This document shows positions 1 through 5,986 of a stretch of DNA of 7,747 bases, piece after piece (position 1 is the stretch's first letter; every line of letters starts with the position of its first letter). This DNA is from Parcubacteria group bacterium CG2_30_45_37. Its GTDB lineage: Bacteria; Patescibacteriota; Patescibacteriia; Patescibacteriales; GWC2-42-12. The stretch covers positions 1 to 7,747 of the forward strand of contig MNZH01000079.1 of NCBI GenBank assembly GCA_001873515.1. Reading direction: 5' to 3'. Both the position numbers and the translations under genes were made by a program. The notes under the pieces were generated by a model. The model made no database searches and had not been told where the DNA came from. It saw only the letters and a list, made by a program, of their open reading frames with translations.

Positions 1-273
1 ACGGCGCGGATTTATTTTTTTGGCCAAAGCGGACAATTCCAGAGCCTGGGGAATCTGCATGGTCATGACCGAAAAACAAATCAAATCGCTTTTCGCAACC
101 TCTGCTTTAAAAATTTCCAAAAAATTTTTCTGCCTGACGCCATCGATTATTTTTACCGGCACGCCGCGCCAGTCCAAATAAGTGGCTATACTTAATAAAC
201 CGACCGAAATAGAGCTGTCATAATTATCTTTGGCGACGTTAAACGGCGGATTAATCAACAATATTTTGTTCAT
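1..273 (-). CDS. B12-binding-domain radical SAM protein, N-terminal part (3' end outside window)
   Basis: An open frame starts with ATG at 273 and runs without a stop to base 1, giving 91 residues; the rest lies outside the window. The start reads MNKILLINPPFN, followed by a GLLSIATYLDWRGVPVKIID segment and later SDLICFSVMTMQIPQALEL. This order (beta strand ending in NPP, a 'GLLSIATYL' helix, strand ending in IID, then 'D.ICFS..T.QI..AL.L') is typical of the cobalamin-binding Rossmann domain at the N-terminus of B12-dependent radical SAM enzymes (PF02310 then PF04055). The CxxxCxxC iron-sulfur motif would lie beyond the edge and is not seen, so the radical SAM part is inferred. The classic DxHxxG B12 histidine motif is absent from the visible part, as is common in this subgroup. 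It overlaps the GtrA gene by 23 bases in another frame, suggesting translational coupling. The substrate is unknown; a role in glycan or lipid-carrier methylation is only a guess from context. Confidence 0.72.
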   Translation of the reverse strand, partial: MNKILLINPPFNVAKDNYDSSISVGLLSIATYLDWRGVPVKIIDGVRQKNFLEIFKAEVAKSDLICFSVMTMQIPQALELSALAKKINPRR

Positions 274-670
274 CTCTGTTAAAAATAAATTTTTTATACA
301 CCCAATAGCTTTCAATCGCGATTGAGCCGCTGGTGATTAACTGCGCCAGCATATACCAAATCCCAAAGCCGTCAACCAAAAAATACATCAGCAAGCCGTT
401 TAGGCCCAAATTCGCCAGAGCCACGCTGAAATAAGCCGCCATCTGCTTATAAATTATTTCACTGTTGCCGTCCCTGAAAGTCCAAAATTTCTGCAGAAAA
501 AAGCTGACGCAAAAAGCAATCACAAAAGCCAGGCTGGTGGAAATTAAATACCACAGGCCGATAAATTCGGTGAAAATATATAAAAAAACCAAATTAGTAA
601 AAGCGCCGGCCGATCCGGCGATTAAATATTTAACGATCCGTTTGTATTTTAGCAATAAACCCATAATCAT
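251..670 (-). CDS. GtrA-family four-helix membrane protein
   Basis: Small hydrophobic protein of 139 residues with four predicted membrane segments (about residues 12-34, 39-59, 77-99 and 103-124) and the cytoplasmic-loop motif QKFWTFRD (60-67) that matches the GtrA/DPMS-like family (PF04138); a related aromatic/basic motif, WVYKKFIF, closes helix 4. Family members of about 120-140 residues are thought to help flip or hold polyprenyl-phosphate-linked sugars and are commonly encoded beside DPM1-like GT2 enzymes, as here. Start choice: a longer frame opens at 727 (158 aa) but would overlap the GT2 gene by 58 bases and add a basic non-family extension. The ATG at 670 shares its A with the GT2 stop codon (TAATG), which favours it; ATG at 664 is also possible. 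Role in lipid-linked sugar translocation is inferred from family and neighbour. Confidence 0.88.
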   Translation of the reverse strand: MIMGLLLKYKRIVKYLIAGSAGAFTNLVFLYIFTEFIGLWYLISTSLAFVIAFCVSFFLQKFWTFRDGNSEIIYKQMAAYFSVALANLGLNGLLMYFLVDGFGIWYMLAQLITSGSIAIESYWVYKKFIFNRDEQNIVD

Positions 671-1365
671 TATCTTCTTAAGCCGAACCGAATGATATGC
701 CAAAAAGCGGCTAAGCCGTCCCGCCAATTGATTTTTTTCCCCTCTTCATAAGTCCGGCCGCTGTAGGAAATTCCCACCTCAAAAACTCTTAATTTATTTT
801 TTCCGGCCAACATGGTGATTTCCGGTTCAAGCCCGAAACGGTTGGAAACCAAGCGGGGCGCGATTTTATCAAGCGCCGCGCGTGAAAACACCTTATAGCA
901 TGTTTCCATGTCGCTTAAATTTAAATTGCTCAAGGCGTTGGCCAAAGTGGTAAAAAATTTATTGGCCAAATAATGCCAAAAATACAAAACCCGATGCGCT
1001 TCCGAGCCGATTAAGCGGGAGCCATAAACAACGTCAGCTTTGCCGTCCATTATAGGCTTGATTAATTTGCCGTATTCCTGCGGATCATATTCCAAATCGG
1101 CGTCCTGAATAAGTATAATATCGCCGCTGGTTTCTTTAAAACCGCACCGCACGGCCGCGCCCTTGCCCTGATTTTTTTCCTGATAAAAAATCTTATATTC
1201 CCCAGCCGGCAAGCTCCTTAAGAGCTCGCGCGTGCCGTCAGTCGAACAGTCGTCAATTAAAATAATTTCTTTTTCCAGCGGCAACGCAACCGCCTCCACT
1301 CTTTTTAAAATTTCCAAAATAGTATTTTTTTCATTGTAAACCGGTATGACAATTGATAATTTCAT
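670..1365 (-). CDS. Family 2 glycosyltransferase, DPM1/polyprenyl-phosphate sugar transferase-like
   Basis: Protein of 231 residues with a GT-A fold of the DPM_DPG-synthase-like group. It opens with KLSIVIPVYNE (2-12), has IDDCSTDGT (37-45) in the nucleotide-binding region, and QDADLEYDP (87-95), the metal-binding DxD equivalent. GSRL (115-118), DMETCYKVFSR (152-162) and EPEIT (180-184) are further family blocks. Such enzymes transfer a sugar from a nucleotide donor to a polyprenyl phosphate on the cytoplasmic side of the membrane. No C-terminal membrane helices are present, unlike longer relatives; the adjacent GtrA gene probably supplies the membrane part. Only 2 bases separate it from the upstream GT4 stop, and its own TAA overlaps the GtrA ATG. 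The sugar (mannose, glucose or other) cannot be read from sequence. The ATG at 1365 is the natural start because the protein begins directly at the first beta strand. Confidence 0.93.
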   Translation of the reverse strand: MKLSIVIPVYNEKNTILEILKRVEAVALPLEKEIILIDDCSTDGTRELLRSLPAGEYKIFYQEKNQGKGAAVRCGFKETSGDIILIQDADLEYDPQEYGKLIKPIMDGKADVVYGSRLIGSEAHRVLYFWHYLANKFFTTLANALSNLNLSDMETCYKVFSRAALDKIAPRLVSNRFGLEPEITMLAGKNKLRVFEVGISYSGRTYEEGKKINWRDGLAAFWHIIRFGLRR

Positions 1366-1367
1366 AA

Positions 1368-2537
1368 TTAAACCGTTAATTGATTAAAAATCTTTTCCAT
1401 TTTTACCGCGATTGAATCCCAGCCATAATTTTTTCTAACTAATTCTCCGGCGTTATTTCTTAAGGCTTCGGCCATTTCTTTATTAGCGAATAAAATTTTA
1501 ATCTTTGCCGCGATGCTTGCCGGATCGCTTACCCGGCAAAACAGGCCGGTTTCGCCGTCACGCAAAAAATCCACTATGCCGCCGACCGGCGTGGCGATAA
1601 TCGGCACGCCCGCGGCCATGGCTTCCAAAAAAGCGATGCCCTGGCCTTCGGATAATGACGGCCGGACGAACACGTCGGCGATGGACAGGTACTCGGGAAT
1701 CAATTCGTTTTTTATCTCGCCAAGCATAATTACTCTGCCTTCCAGTTTGTAATTTGTAATTTGTAATTTGTAATTTTTTTCAAGCTCCCCGGCGCCGATA
1801 ATCAATAATTTCACATTCGCCGGCAGATAACGCATGGCTTCGATCAAATCGCCCACCCCGTTTTTTTCCACCAACCTTGACGTTGTTATTATAATTTTAT
1901 CGTCATCACTAAAGCCTAATTTTTTCCTCAATTCGTAATTCGTAATTCGTAATTCGTAATTCTTCAGGTCCACGCCGTTGGGCACGACCGCCAACTCTCC
2001 CTGGTAGCCCATCCCCCGCGCGTAGCCGGCCAGATAATTGGAAATAACTTGGATAAAATCGGCTTTAATAAAAATTCTTTTAAACAGCGGGTAAACCAGC
2101 CGCACCTTTTTCTTTATTTCCTCGATCGGGTCGCCTTCCTGCAAGGTCAGAAGATAGGGCGTGTTTTTATGGCATAATTTAAAAAACACGGCCGCAAAGC
2201 CGGCAAACGCCGCCATCATCGCCCAAATGCCGTCATAGTTATTTTTCCGGTTAAGGCGGCAGGCCGCGCCGGCGGCGGCAAAAGGAAAAATGTATTTATT
2301 CAGCTTAAGCGGCCATTTTACCAAGTCTGACATGTTCGGTTTATTCGCCGTAAAACCGATCCTATATATGTTAACATTGCCTAACTTCTCAAATTTCGGC
2401 AAAGCGCGGTCGAAACGCAAAGTTATCAGGTCAAACTGGATCTCTTCAAGCCTGGCGGTTATTTCTTTAATGGCAATTTCCGCTCCGCCGACGAACGGCA
2501 GATAGGCGGTGGAAAATATCAAAATTTTTTTCGGCAT
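1368..2537 (-). CDS. GT4-family (GT-B) glycosyltransferase carrying two repeat-encoded insertions
   Basis: Complete GT-B enzyme of 389 residues. The N-terminal domain starts KILIFSTAYLPFVGGAE (4-20), the usual acceptor-side glycine-rich loop. The C-terminal donor domain carries VVPNGVD (184-190), TTSRLVEKNGVGDLIEAM (218-235) and EGQGIAFLE (297-305), whose E297 and E305 form the EX7E motif of retaining GT4 transferases, followed by AMAAGVPIIATPVGG. It should transfer a sugar from a nucleotide donor to a growing surface glycan in the cytoplasm; donor and acceptor are unknown. Odd: two loops, residues 193-204 and 255-265, read NYELRITNYELR and NYKLQITNYKL and are encoded by 7-bp tandem repeats; they sit where relatives usually have short variable loops. 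Its N-terminal half resembles the C-terminal half of the preceding fusion gene. It starts 5 bases after that gene; no clear ribosome binding site, only AATT directly before ATG. Confidence 0.93.
   Translation of the reverse strand: MPKKILIFSTAYLPFVGGAEIAIKEITARLEEIQFDLITLRFDRALPKFEKLGNVNIYRIGFTANKPNMSDLVKWPLKLNKYIFPFAAAGAACRLNRKNNYDGIWAMMAAFAGFAAVFFKLCHKNTPYLLTLQEGDPIEEIKKKVRLVYPLFKRIFIKADFIQVISNYLAGYARGMGYQGELAVVPNGVDLKNYELRITNYELRKKLGFSDDDKIIITTSRLVEKNGVGDLIEAMRYLPANVKLLIIGAGELEKNYKLQITNYKLEGRVIMLGEIKNELIPEYLSIADVFVRPSLSEGQGIAFLEAMAAGVPIIATPVGGIVDFLRDGETGLFCRVSDPASIAAKIKILFANKEMAEALRNNAGELVRKNYGWDSIAVKMEKIFNQLTV
1746..1776 (-). repeat. Heptanucleotide tandem repeat array 2 (ATTACAA-type)
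   Basis: Four full 7-base units plus 3 bases of a fifth (plus-strand unit TTTGTAA), perfect within 31 bases, inside the GT4 gene. In the coding direction it translates to the 7-residue period NYKLQIT, because three 7-base units equal 21 bases. It falls between the donor-domain strand LLIIGAGELEK and GRVIMLGEI, a loop region. The unit differs from that of the other array in the same gene by one transition at the same position in every copy. Confidence 0.95.
1930..1962 (-). repeat. Heptanucleotide tandem repeat array 1 (ATTACGA-type)
   Basis: Four full 7-base units plus 5 bases of a fifth (plus-strand unit AATTCGT), perfect within 33 bases, inside the GT4 gene. In the coding direction it gives the period NYELRIT. 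It falls just after the NGVDLK motif and before RKKLGF, i.e. in the linker where GT4 enzymes begin the donor domain. Because the unit is not a multiple of 3, gain or loss of one unit would shift the reading frame of the downstream half of the protein. Confidence 0.95.
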
Positions 2538-2542
2538 AATTA

Positions 2543-4096
2543 TTACTTATACCTTTCCAACTTTCTTTCCTGCTTATTGAGCAGCTTGGCGTAAGTATAC
2601 CTTACTTGATTGACAAAACTTTTTTTATCAGCCTGTCTGACGGTAAAATCAACGTTCGGCTCAAGCAGTTTTAAATTTCTTTCCAATGAAATATCGGATA
2701 AAAACACTGAATCGGCCCGCCGAAGCGCCAGCTTATACATCAGCGCGGCCAATTTGGCCCTGATTGTGCCTCTGCGCTTAATCTCCGCGCGGCTAAAAAT
2801 CAATAAGAGCAAACTGTCTTTAAACATCAGCCTGAATAAAATCGCCGCCAGCGCGCCGTAGCTAGACATGACCGACCAGACAAACTTAAATTTATATTTT
2901 TTATTAAGCTTTCTGGCCGCGAACGCCCCGCCTAAAGCCAAAAAATACTTGTCCATTCCCCCGCCGAAGCCCAAACGGTAAATATGCGTATTGCCGATTT
3001 TTTCATGTTTGGCCAAATTTTTTCTGAACTTGGCCGTGATAATATGGAATTCCGTGTCCGGCATTTCGCGCGCCAAATCAGCTACCGCTTGCTCGGCCGG
3101 CCCCAGGTCCGGGTAGTATTTTATGGTAAAGGCTAAAATTCTTTTTTCCGGTAATTCAATGGTTTTAAAATATTCAATCGTTTTATTTAGGCCGTGGTCA
3201 AGCGATATTTTCGGCTGCCAGCCTAATTTTTCTTTGGCCAGGCTGATATCCGGCCGCCGTCTCTTGGGATCATCGGTCGATTTCTTCTGTTTGACGATTT
3301 TAGAATTTGATTTGGTTTTTTCGATTATTTTTCCAGCCAACGCCAAAACGGAAATTTCTTCCGGGTTGCCCAAATTTACCGGACCGGTAAAATTATCGCG
3401 TCTCATCATTAAATCTATGCCGCTGATCAGGTCGTCGATATACTGGAAGCTTCTGGTATTAGACCCGTCGCCATAGATCGCCAAGTTTTTGCCGGCCAAG
3501 GCGTTTACGATAAAATTAGTCATGGCGCGGCCGTCGTTAATGTCCATTTTCGGCCCGTAAGTATTGAAAATCCTGATTATTTTTACATCCACGCCGTATT
3601 CGCGGTAATAGTCCATGCATAGCGTTTCGGCGCAGCGCTTGCCTTCGTCATAACAAGCGCGCGGCCCCAGCGGATTGACATTGCCGTTATAAGCTTCGTT
3701 TTGCGCCGGCGTTTGCGGATCGCCGTAAACCTCGGAGGTGGAAAATTGCATAATTCTGGCTCCGTGCCGGCGCGCCAGTTCCAGCATGTTGATCATGCCC
3801 AGGGTATTGGTTTTAATGGTGTGGATCGGGTCGTATTGGTAGCTGGTCGGCGAGCCGGAACAGGCCAAGTTAAAAAGCCAATCGACCTTTTCCCTGAAAT
3901 TTATAGGCTCAATAATGTCATGTTTAATAAATTTAAAATCACGCTTGCCTAAAAGCTTTTCAATATTTTTGGTTGAACCGGTAGTTTGTAGGTTATCCAG
4001 GCAGATTATTTTATGCCCAGCCTCAAGGTACTTCTCGCAAAGATAAGAGCCGATAAAGCCGACGCCGCCGGTTATGAGAATGGTTTTATTTTTCAT
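2543..4096 (-). CDS. UDP-glucuronate decarboxylase-like SDR fused to a truncated GT-B domain
   Basis: Protein of 517 residues made of two parts. Residues 1-312 are an extended short-chain dehydrogenase: TGGVGFIG (9-16, NAD binding), STSEVYGDP (119-127), Y149xxxK153 in CYDEGKR, RIFNTYGP (175-182) and YGDGSNTRSFQY (208-219). CYDEGKR and TRSFQY are hallmarks of UDP-glucuronate decarboxylase (UXS, UDP-GlcA to UDP-xylose); the usual ACPASP..YQ block reads ACSGSPTSYQ (78-87). Ordinary UXS enzymes end near residue 310-320. Residues 318-517 (about 2543-3145) instead match the N-terminal half of GT4 enzymes: RILAFTIKYYPDLGPAEQ, then KHEKIGNTHIYRLGFG, which aligns with KFEKLGNVNIYRIGFT of the next gene. 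No NGVD motif and no EX7E donor domain are present, so this half is unlikely to transfer sugar alone. The ATG lies inside the preceding gene (11-base overlap). A dTDP-glucose dehydratase-like activity is the main alternative for the first half. Confidence 0.87.
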   Translation of the reverse strand: MKNKTILITGGVGFIGSYLCEKYLEAGHKIICLDNLQTTGSTKNIEKLLGKRDFKFIKHDIIEPINFREKVDWLFNLACSGSPTSYQYDPIHTIKTNTLGMINMLELARRHGARIMQFSTSEVYGDPQTPAQNEAYNGNVNPLGPRACYDEGKRCAETLCMDYYREYGVDVKIIRIFNTYGPKMDINDGRAMTNFIVNALAGKNLAIYGDGSNTRSFQYIDDLISGIDLMMRRDNFTGPVNLGNPEEISVLALAGKIIEKTKSNSKIVKQKKSTDDPKRRRPDISLAKEKLGWQPKISLDHGLNKTIEYFKTIELPEKRILAFTIKYYPDLGPAEQAVADLAREMPDTEFHIITAKFRKNLAKHEKIGNTHIYRLGFGGGMDKYFLALGGAFAARKLNKKYKFKFVWSVMSSYGALAAILFRLMFKDSLLLLIFSRAEIKRRGTIRAKLAALMYKLALRRADSVFLSDISLERNLKLLEPNVDFTVRQADKKSFVNQVRYTYAKLLNKQERKLERYK

Positions 4097-5030
4097 GTAT
4101 TTTTTTATACCAATCCAAAGTTTTTTCCAGGCCTTGACTTAAACTTACTTTAGGCTGATAGGATAAAACCCTTTTAATCTTTTCTATGTTAGCTTTGGTC
4201 CTTAGCTGGTCGCTACCGCGCGCCGGCAGAGAAATTTTATTGGCGCTTTTCCCAGCTAAAGCCTCAATCAACTCAATCAACTCTTTGTTGCTGTATTCCT
4301 TATCCGAGCCAAGATTGAAAATTTCACCACGGCATAAATCCAGTTTATCCAAAAATAAAATCAGCCCGTCAATGATGTCGCTGACGTAAGTATATGACCT
4401 AGAATGATCCAAGCTGCCATCATATATGGGAACTTCTTGCCCGGTGACTACGCTCTTAACCAGTCTTATGATCATTTTTTCCGGACGTTCTCTCGGCCCG
4501 TAAGTTGAGTACAGACGGACGGCACAAACCGGCAAAGCGTGCGATTTAAAATATGATAAAACCAATTGTTCCGCGGCTAATTTGGTAATCGCATAATAAG
4601 ATATCGGATTGATAATTGCCTCTTCGCTTGAGATGGCGATTTTACCATAAACTGATGAAGTTGAAATGTAGATAAAAAGCTTGAGCGAAGGTAAATTTTT
4701 TACAACCTTCATTAATTTGTCAGTCGCCAGAATATTATTTCTAATGTGCGCTTCGAGCGGAACTTGGTCGGAAATTCCCGGTTGGGCCGCCAGATGATAA
4801 ACTATTTCAACGTCTTGGCAAATTTCCGCGATTTTATCATCAAGTAAATCAATTTCATAAAATTTAACCCCTTTCTCGGTAATATCTTTTATATTTTGTC
4901 TTTTTAACTTTACGGAATAATAATCAGTAAGCGAGTCAACGCCGATAACTTCATGTCCAAGTTCAGCCAACCTTTCCGCCAGATGCGAGCCGATAAACCC
5001 GGCCGCGCCGGTTACTAATATTTTACTCAT
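4086..5030 (-). CDS. NAD-dependent epimerase, UDP-glucuronate 4-epimerase-like SDR
   Basis: Extended SDR of 314 residues. It shows TGAAGFIG (7-14) for NAD, VDSLTDYY followed by LKR (31-44), STSSVYG (123-129), catalytic Y146xxxK150 in YAITK, and RLYSTYGPRERPEKMI (172-187). The 'D.L.DYY...LKR' signature after the first Rossmann strands is typical of UDP-glucuronate 4-epimerases, which turn UDP-GlcA into UDP-GalA, and of their close relatives; the substrate is therefore a reasoned guess and a GalE-like or dehydratase-like role is possible. Length fits the family (about 310-340). It sits 15 bases after the GalE-like gene and its end overlaps the next gene by 11 bases, so the two are probably co-translated. 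UDP-GlcA would come from the UDP-glucose dehydrogenase at the upstream end of the window. Confidence 0.85.
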   Translation of the reverse strand: MSKILVTGAAGFIGSHLAERLAELGHEVIGVDSLTDYYSVKLKRQNIKDITEKGVKFYEIDLLDDKIAEICQDVEIVYHLAAQPGISDQVPLEAHIRNNILATDKLMKVVKNLPSLKLFIYISTSSVYGKIAISSEEAIINPISYYAITKLAAEQLVLSYFKSHALPVCAVRLYSTYGPRERPEKMIIRLVKSVVTGQEVPIYDGSLDHSRSYTYVSDIIDGLILFLDKLDLCRGEIFNLGSDKEYSNKELIELIEALAGKSANKISLPARGSDQLRTKANIEKIKRVLSYQPKVSLSQGLEKTLDWYKKIHEK

Positions 5031-5045
5031 AATTGTTTAAACTCA

Positions 5046-5969
5046 TTATTTATTAGTATTTTCCATGGCCCAGGCAATCGTATTTTTTATGCCTTGTTCA
5101 AGTTTCGTCTTCGCCCGCCAGCCCAATACTTTTCCGGCCTTCGCGCTATTAAGCACGCTCCGTTGCACTTCGCCCGGCCGGTCTGGTTCTTTTTTATAAA
5201 CAAATTTTTTGCCCGCGGCTTTTTTTATGGCATTAATAATTTGCAGCATGCTGATTTCTTTACTATTGCCGATATTAAATACGCCCCGCGCCCCGGACGC
5301 CATGGCTTTAAGGCAAGCGGCCACTGCGTCGGCCACGTAAACAAAATCCCTGGTTTTACTACCGTCGCCGTAAAGCACGCTGGACCTGCTTTTGGCGATA
5401 TTGTAAGTAAAAATTCCAATAACGCCGCATTCCCCGTCGCTATATTGCCTTGGCCCATAAACATTGGCCAGCCTTAAAATAACATGCTTTAAGCCAGCCA
5501 ATTCGCCATACATAGCCAAATATCTTTCAGCCGCGTATTTATGGATGGCGTAAGGCGAAACCGGTTGAATTAAAGTTTCTTCGGTCGCCGGTTTTAAACA
5601 ATCGCCGTAAAGCGCGCCGCCGGTGGAAATAAAAATAACTTTTTTAACTTTGTTTAAGCCGCTATTTTTAAAAACCCGATAGCTGCCCATGGCGTTAACC
5701 TTATTGTCAAACTCCGGCTCAGCCACCGACTTGCGGACGTCAATCTGCGCCGCCAGATGAAACACATAGTCAAATTTTTCTTTTTTGAAAATTTTATCAA
5801 TGGCCGGCGAGCAGATATCGGCTTTATAAAATTTAGCCTTGGGATTAAGGTAGGCTTTTTTGCCGGTTGACAAATTGTCAATTACGCAAACTTTATGGCC
5901 GAGTTTAACCAGCCCGTCAACTAAATTGGAGCCGATAAAACCTGCCCCTCCGGTTACCAAAATTTTCAT
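5046..5969 (-). CDS. NAD-dependent UDP-sugar 4-epimerase, GalE-like
   Basis: Extended SDR of 307 residues. Motifs: TGGAGFIG (6-13), DNLSTG (31-36), HLAAQIDVRKSV (71-82), STGGALYGD (115-123), SPYAIHK with catalytic Y140 and K144, RLANVYGPRQ (166-175), and YGDGSKTRDFVYVADAV (200-216). HLAAQ.DVR.SV together with 'RLANVYGPRQ...GE.GVI' marks the bacterial/archaeal GalE-like group that interconverts UDP-Glc/UDP-Gal, and in some members UDP-GlcNAc/UDP-GalNAc or the uronic acid forms. Being directly after a UDP-HexNAc dehydrogenase-like gene, it could act on the uronate (WbpP/TviC-like logic), but substrate choice is not visible. It starts 17 bases after the upstream stop with no Shine-Dalgarno sequence; the ATG at 5969 begins directly at the first beta strand. 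Confidence 0.9.
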   Translation of the reverse strand: MKILVTGGAGFIGSNLVDGLVKLGHKVCVIDNLSTGKKAYLNPKAKFYKADICSPAIDKIFKKEKFDYVFHLAAQIDVRKSVAEPEFDNKVNAMGSYRVFKNSGLNKVKKVIFISTGGALYGDCLKPATEETLIQPVSPYAIHKYAAERYLAMYGELAGLKHVILRLANVYGPRQYSDGECGVIGIFTYNIAKSRSSVLYGDGSKTRDFVYVADAVAACLKAMASGARGVFNIGNSKEISMLQIINAIKKAAGKKFVYKKEPDRPGEVQRSVLNSAKAGKVLGWRAKTKLEQGIKNTIAWAMENTNK

Positions 5970-5986
5970 AATGCTATAAATTAATT

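Noticed and set aside
1746..1962. The two short repeat arrays as a CRISPR-like structure
   Set aside because: Units are 7 bases, directly abutting and without spacers, and lie in frame inside a conserved gene; there is no cas gene or leader.
3123..3476. A 117-residue plus-strand open frame
   Set aside because: It lies antisense to the fusion gene, shows no recognisable motif, and mirrors the codons of a strongly supported minus-strand protein. The other plus-strand frames (for example 5094-5477, 3701-3952, 1513-1752) were dismissed for the same reason.
5023..5046. A 7-codon mini-frame (ATG at 5046, TAA at 5025-5023) bridging the GalE-like stop and the start of the GlcA epimerase-like gene
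   Set aside because: It overlaps both neighbours in a TAATG arrangement and could in theory serve re-initiation, but so short a frame in A/T-rich DNA is expected by chance and has no ribosome binding site.
5225..5464. A 79-residue minus-strand frame, and another at 5654-5881, inside the GalE-like gene
   Set aside because: Both are alternative-frame shadows of a gene with full catalytic motifs and show no family features of their own.
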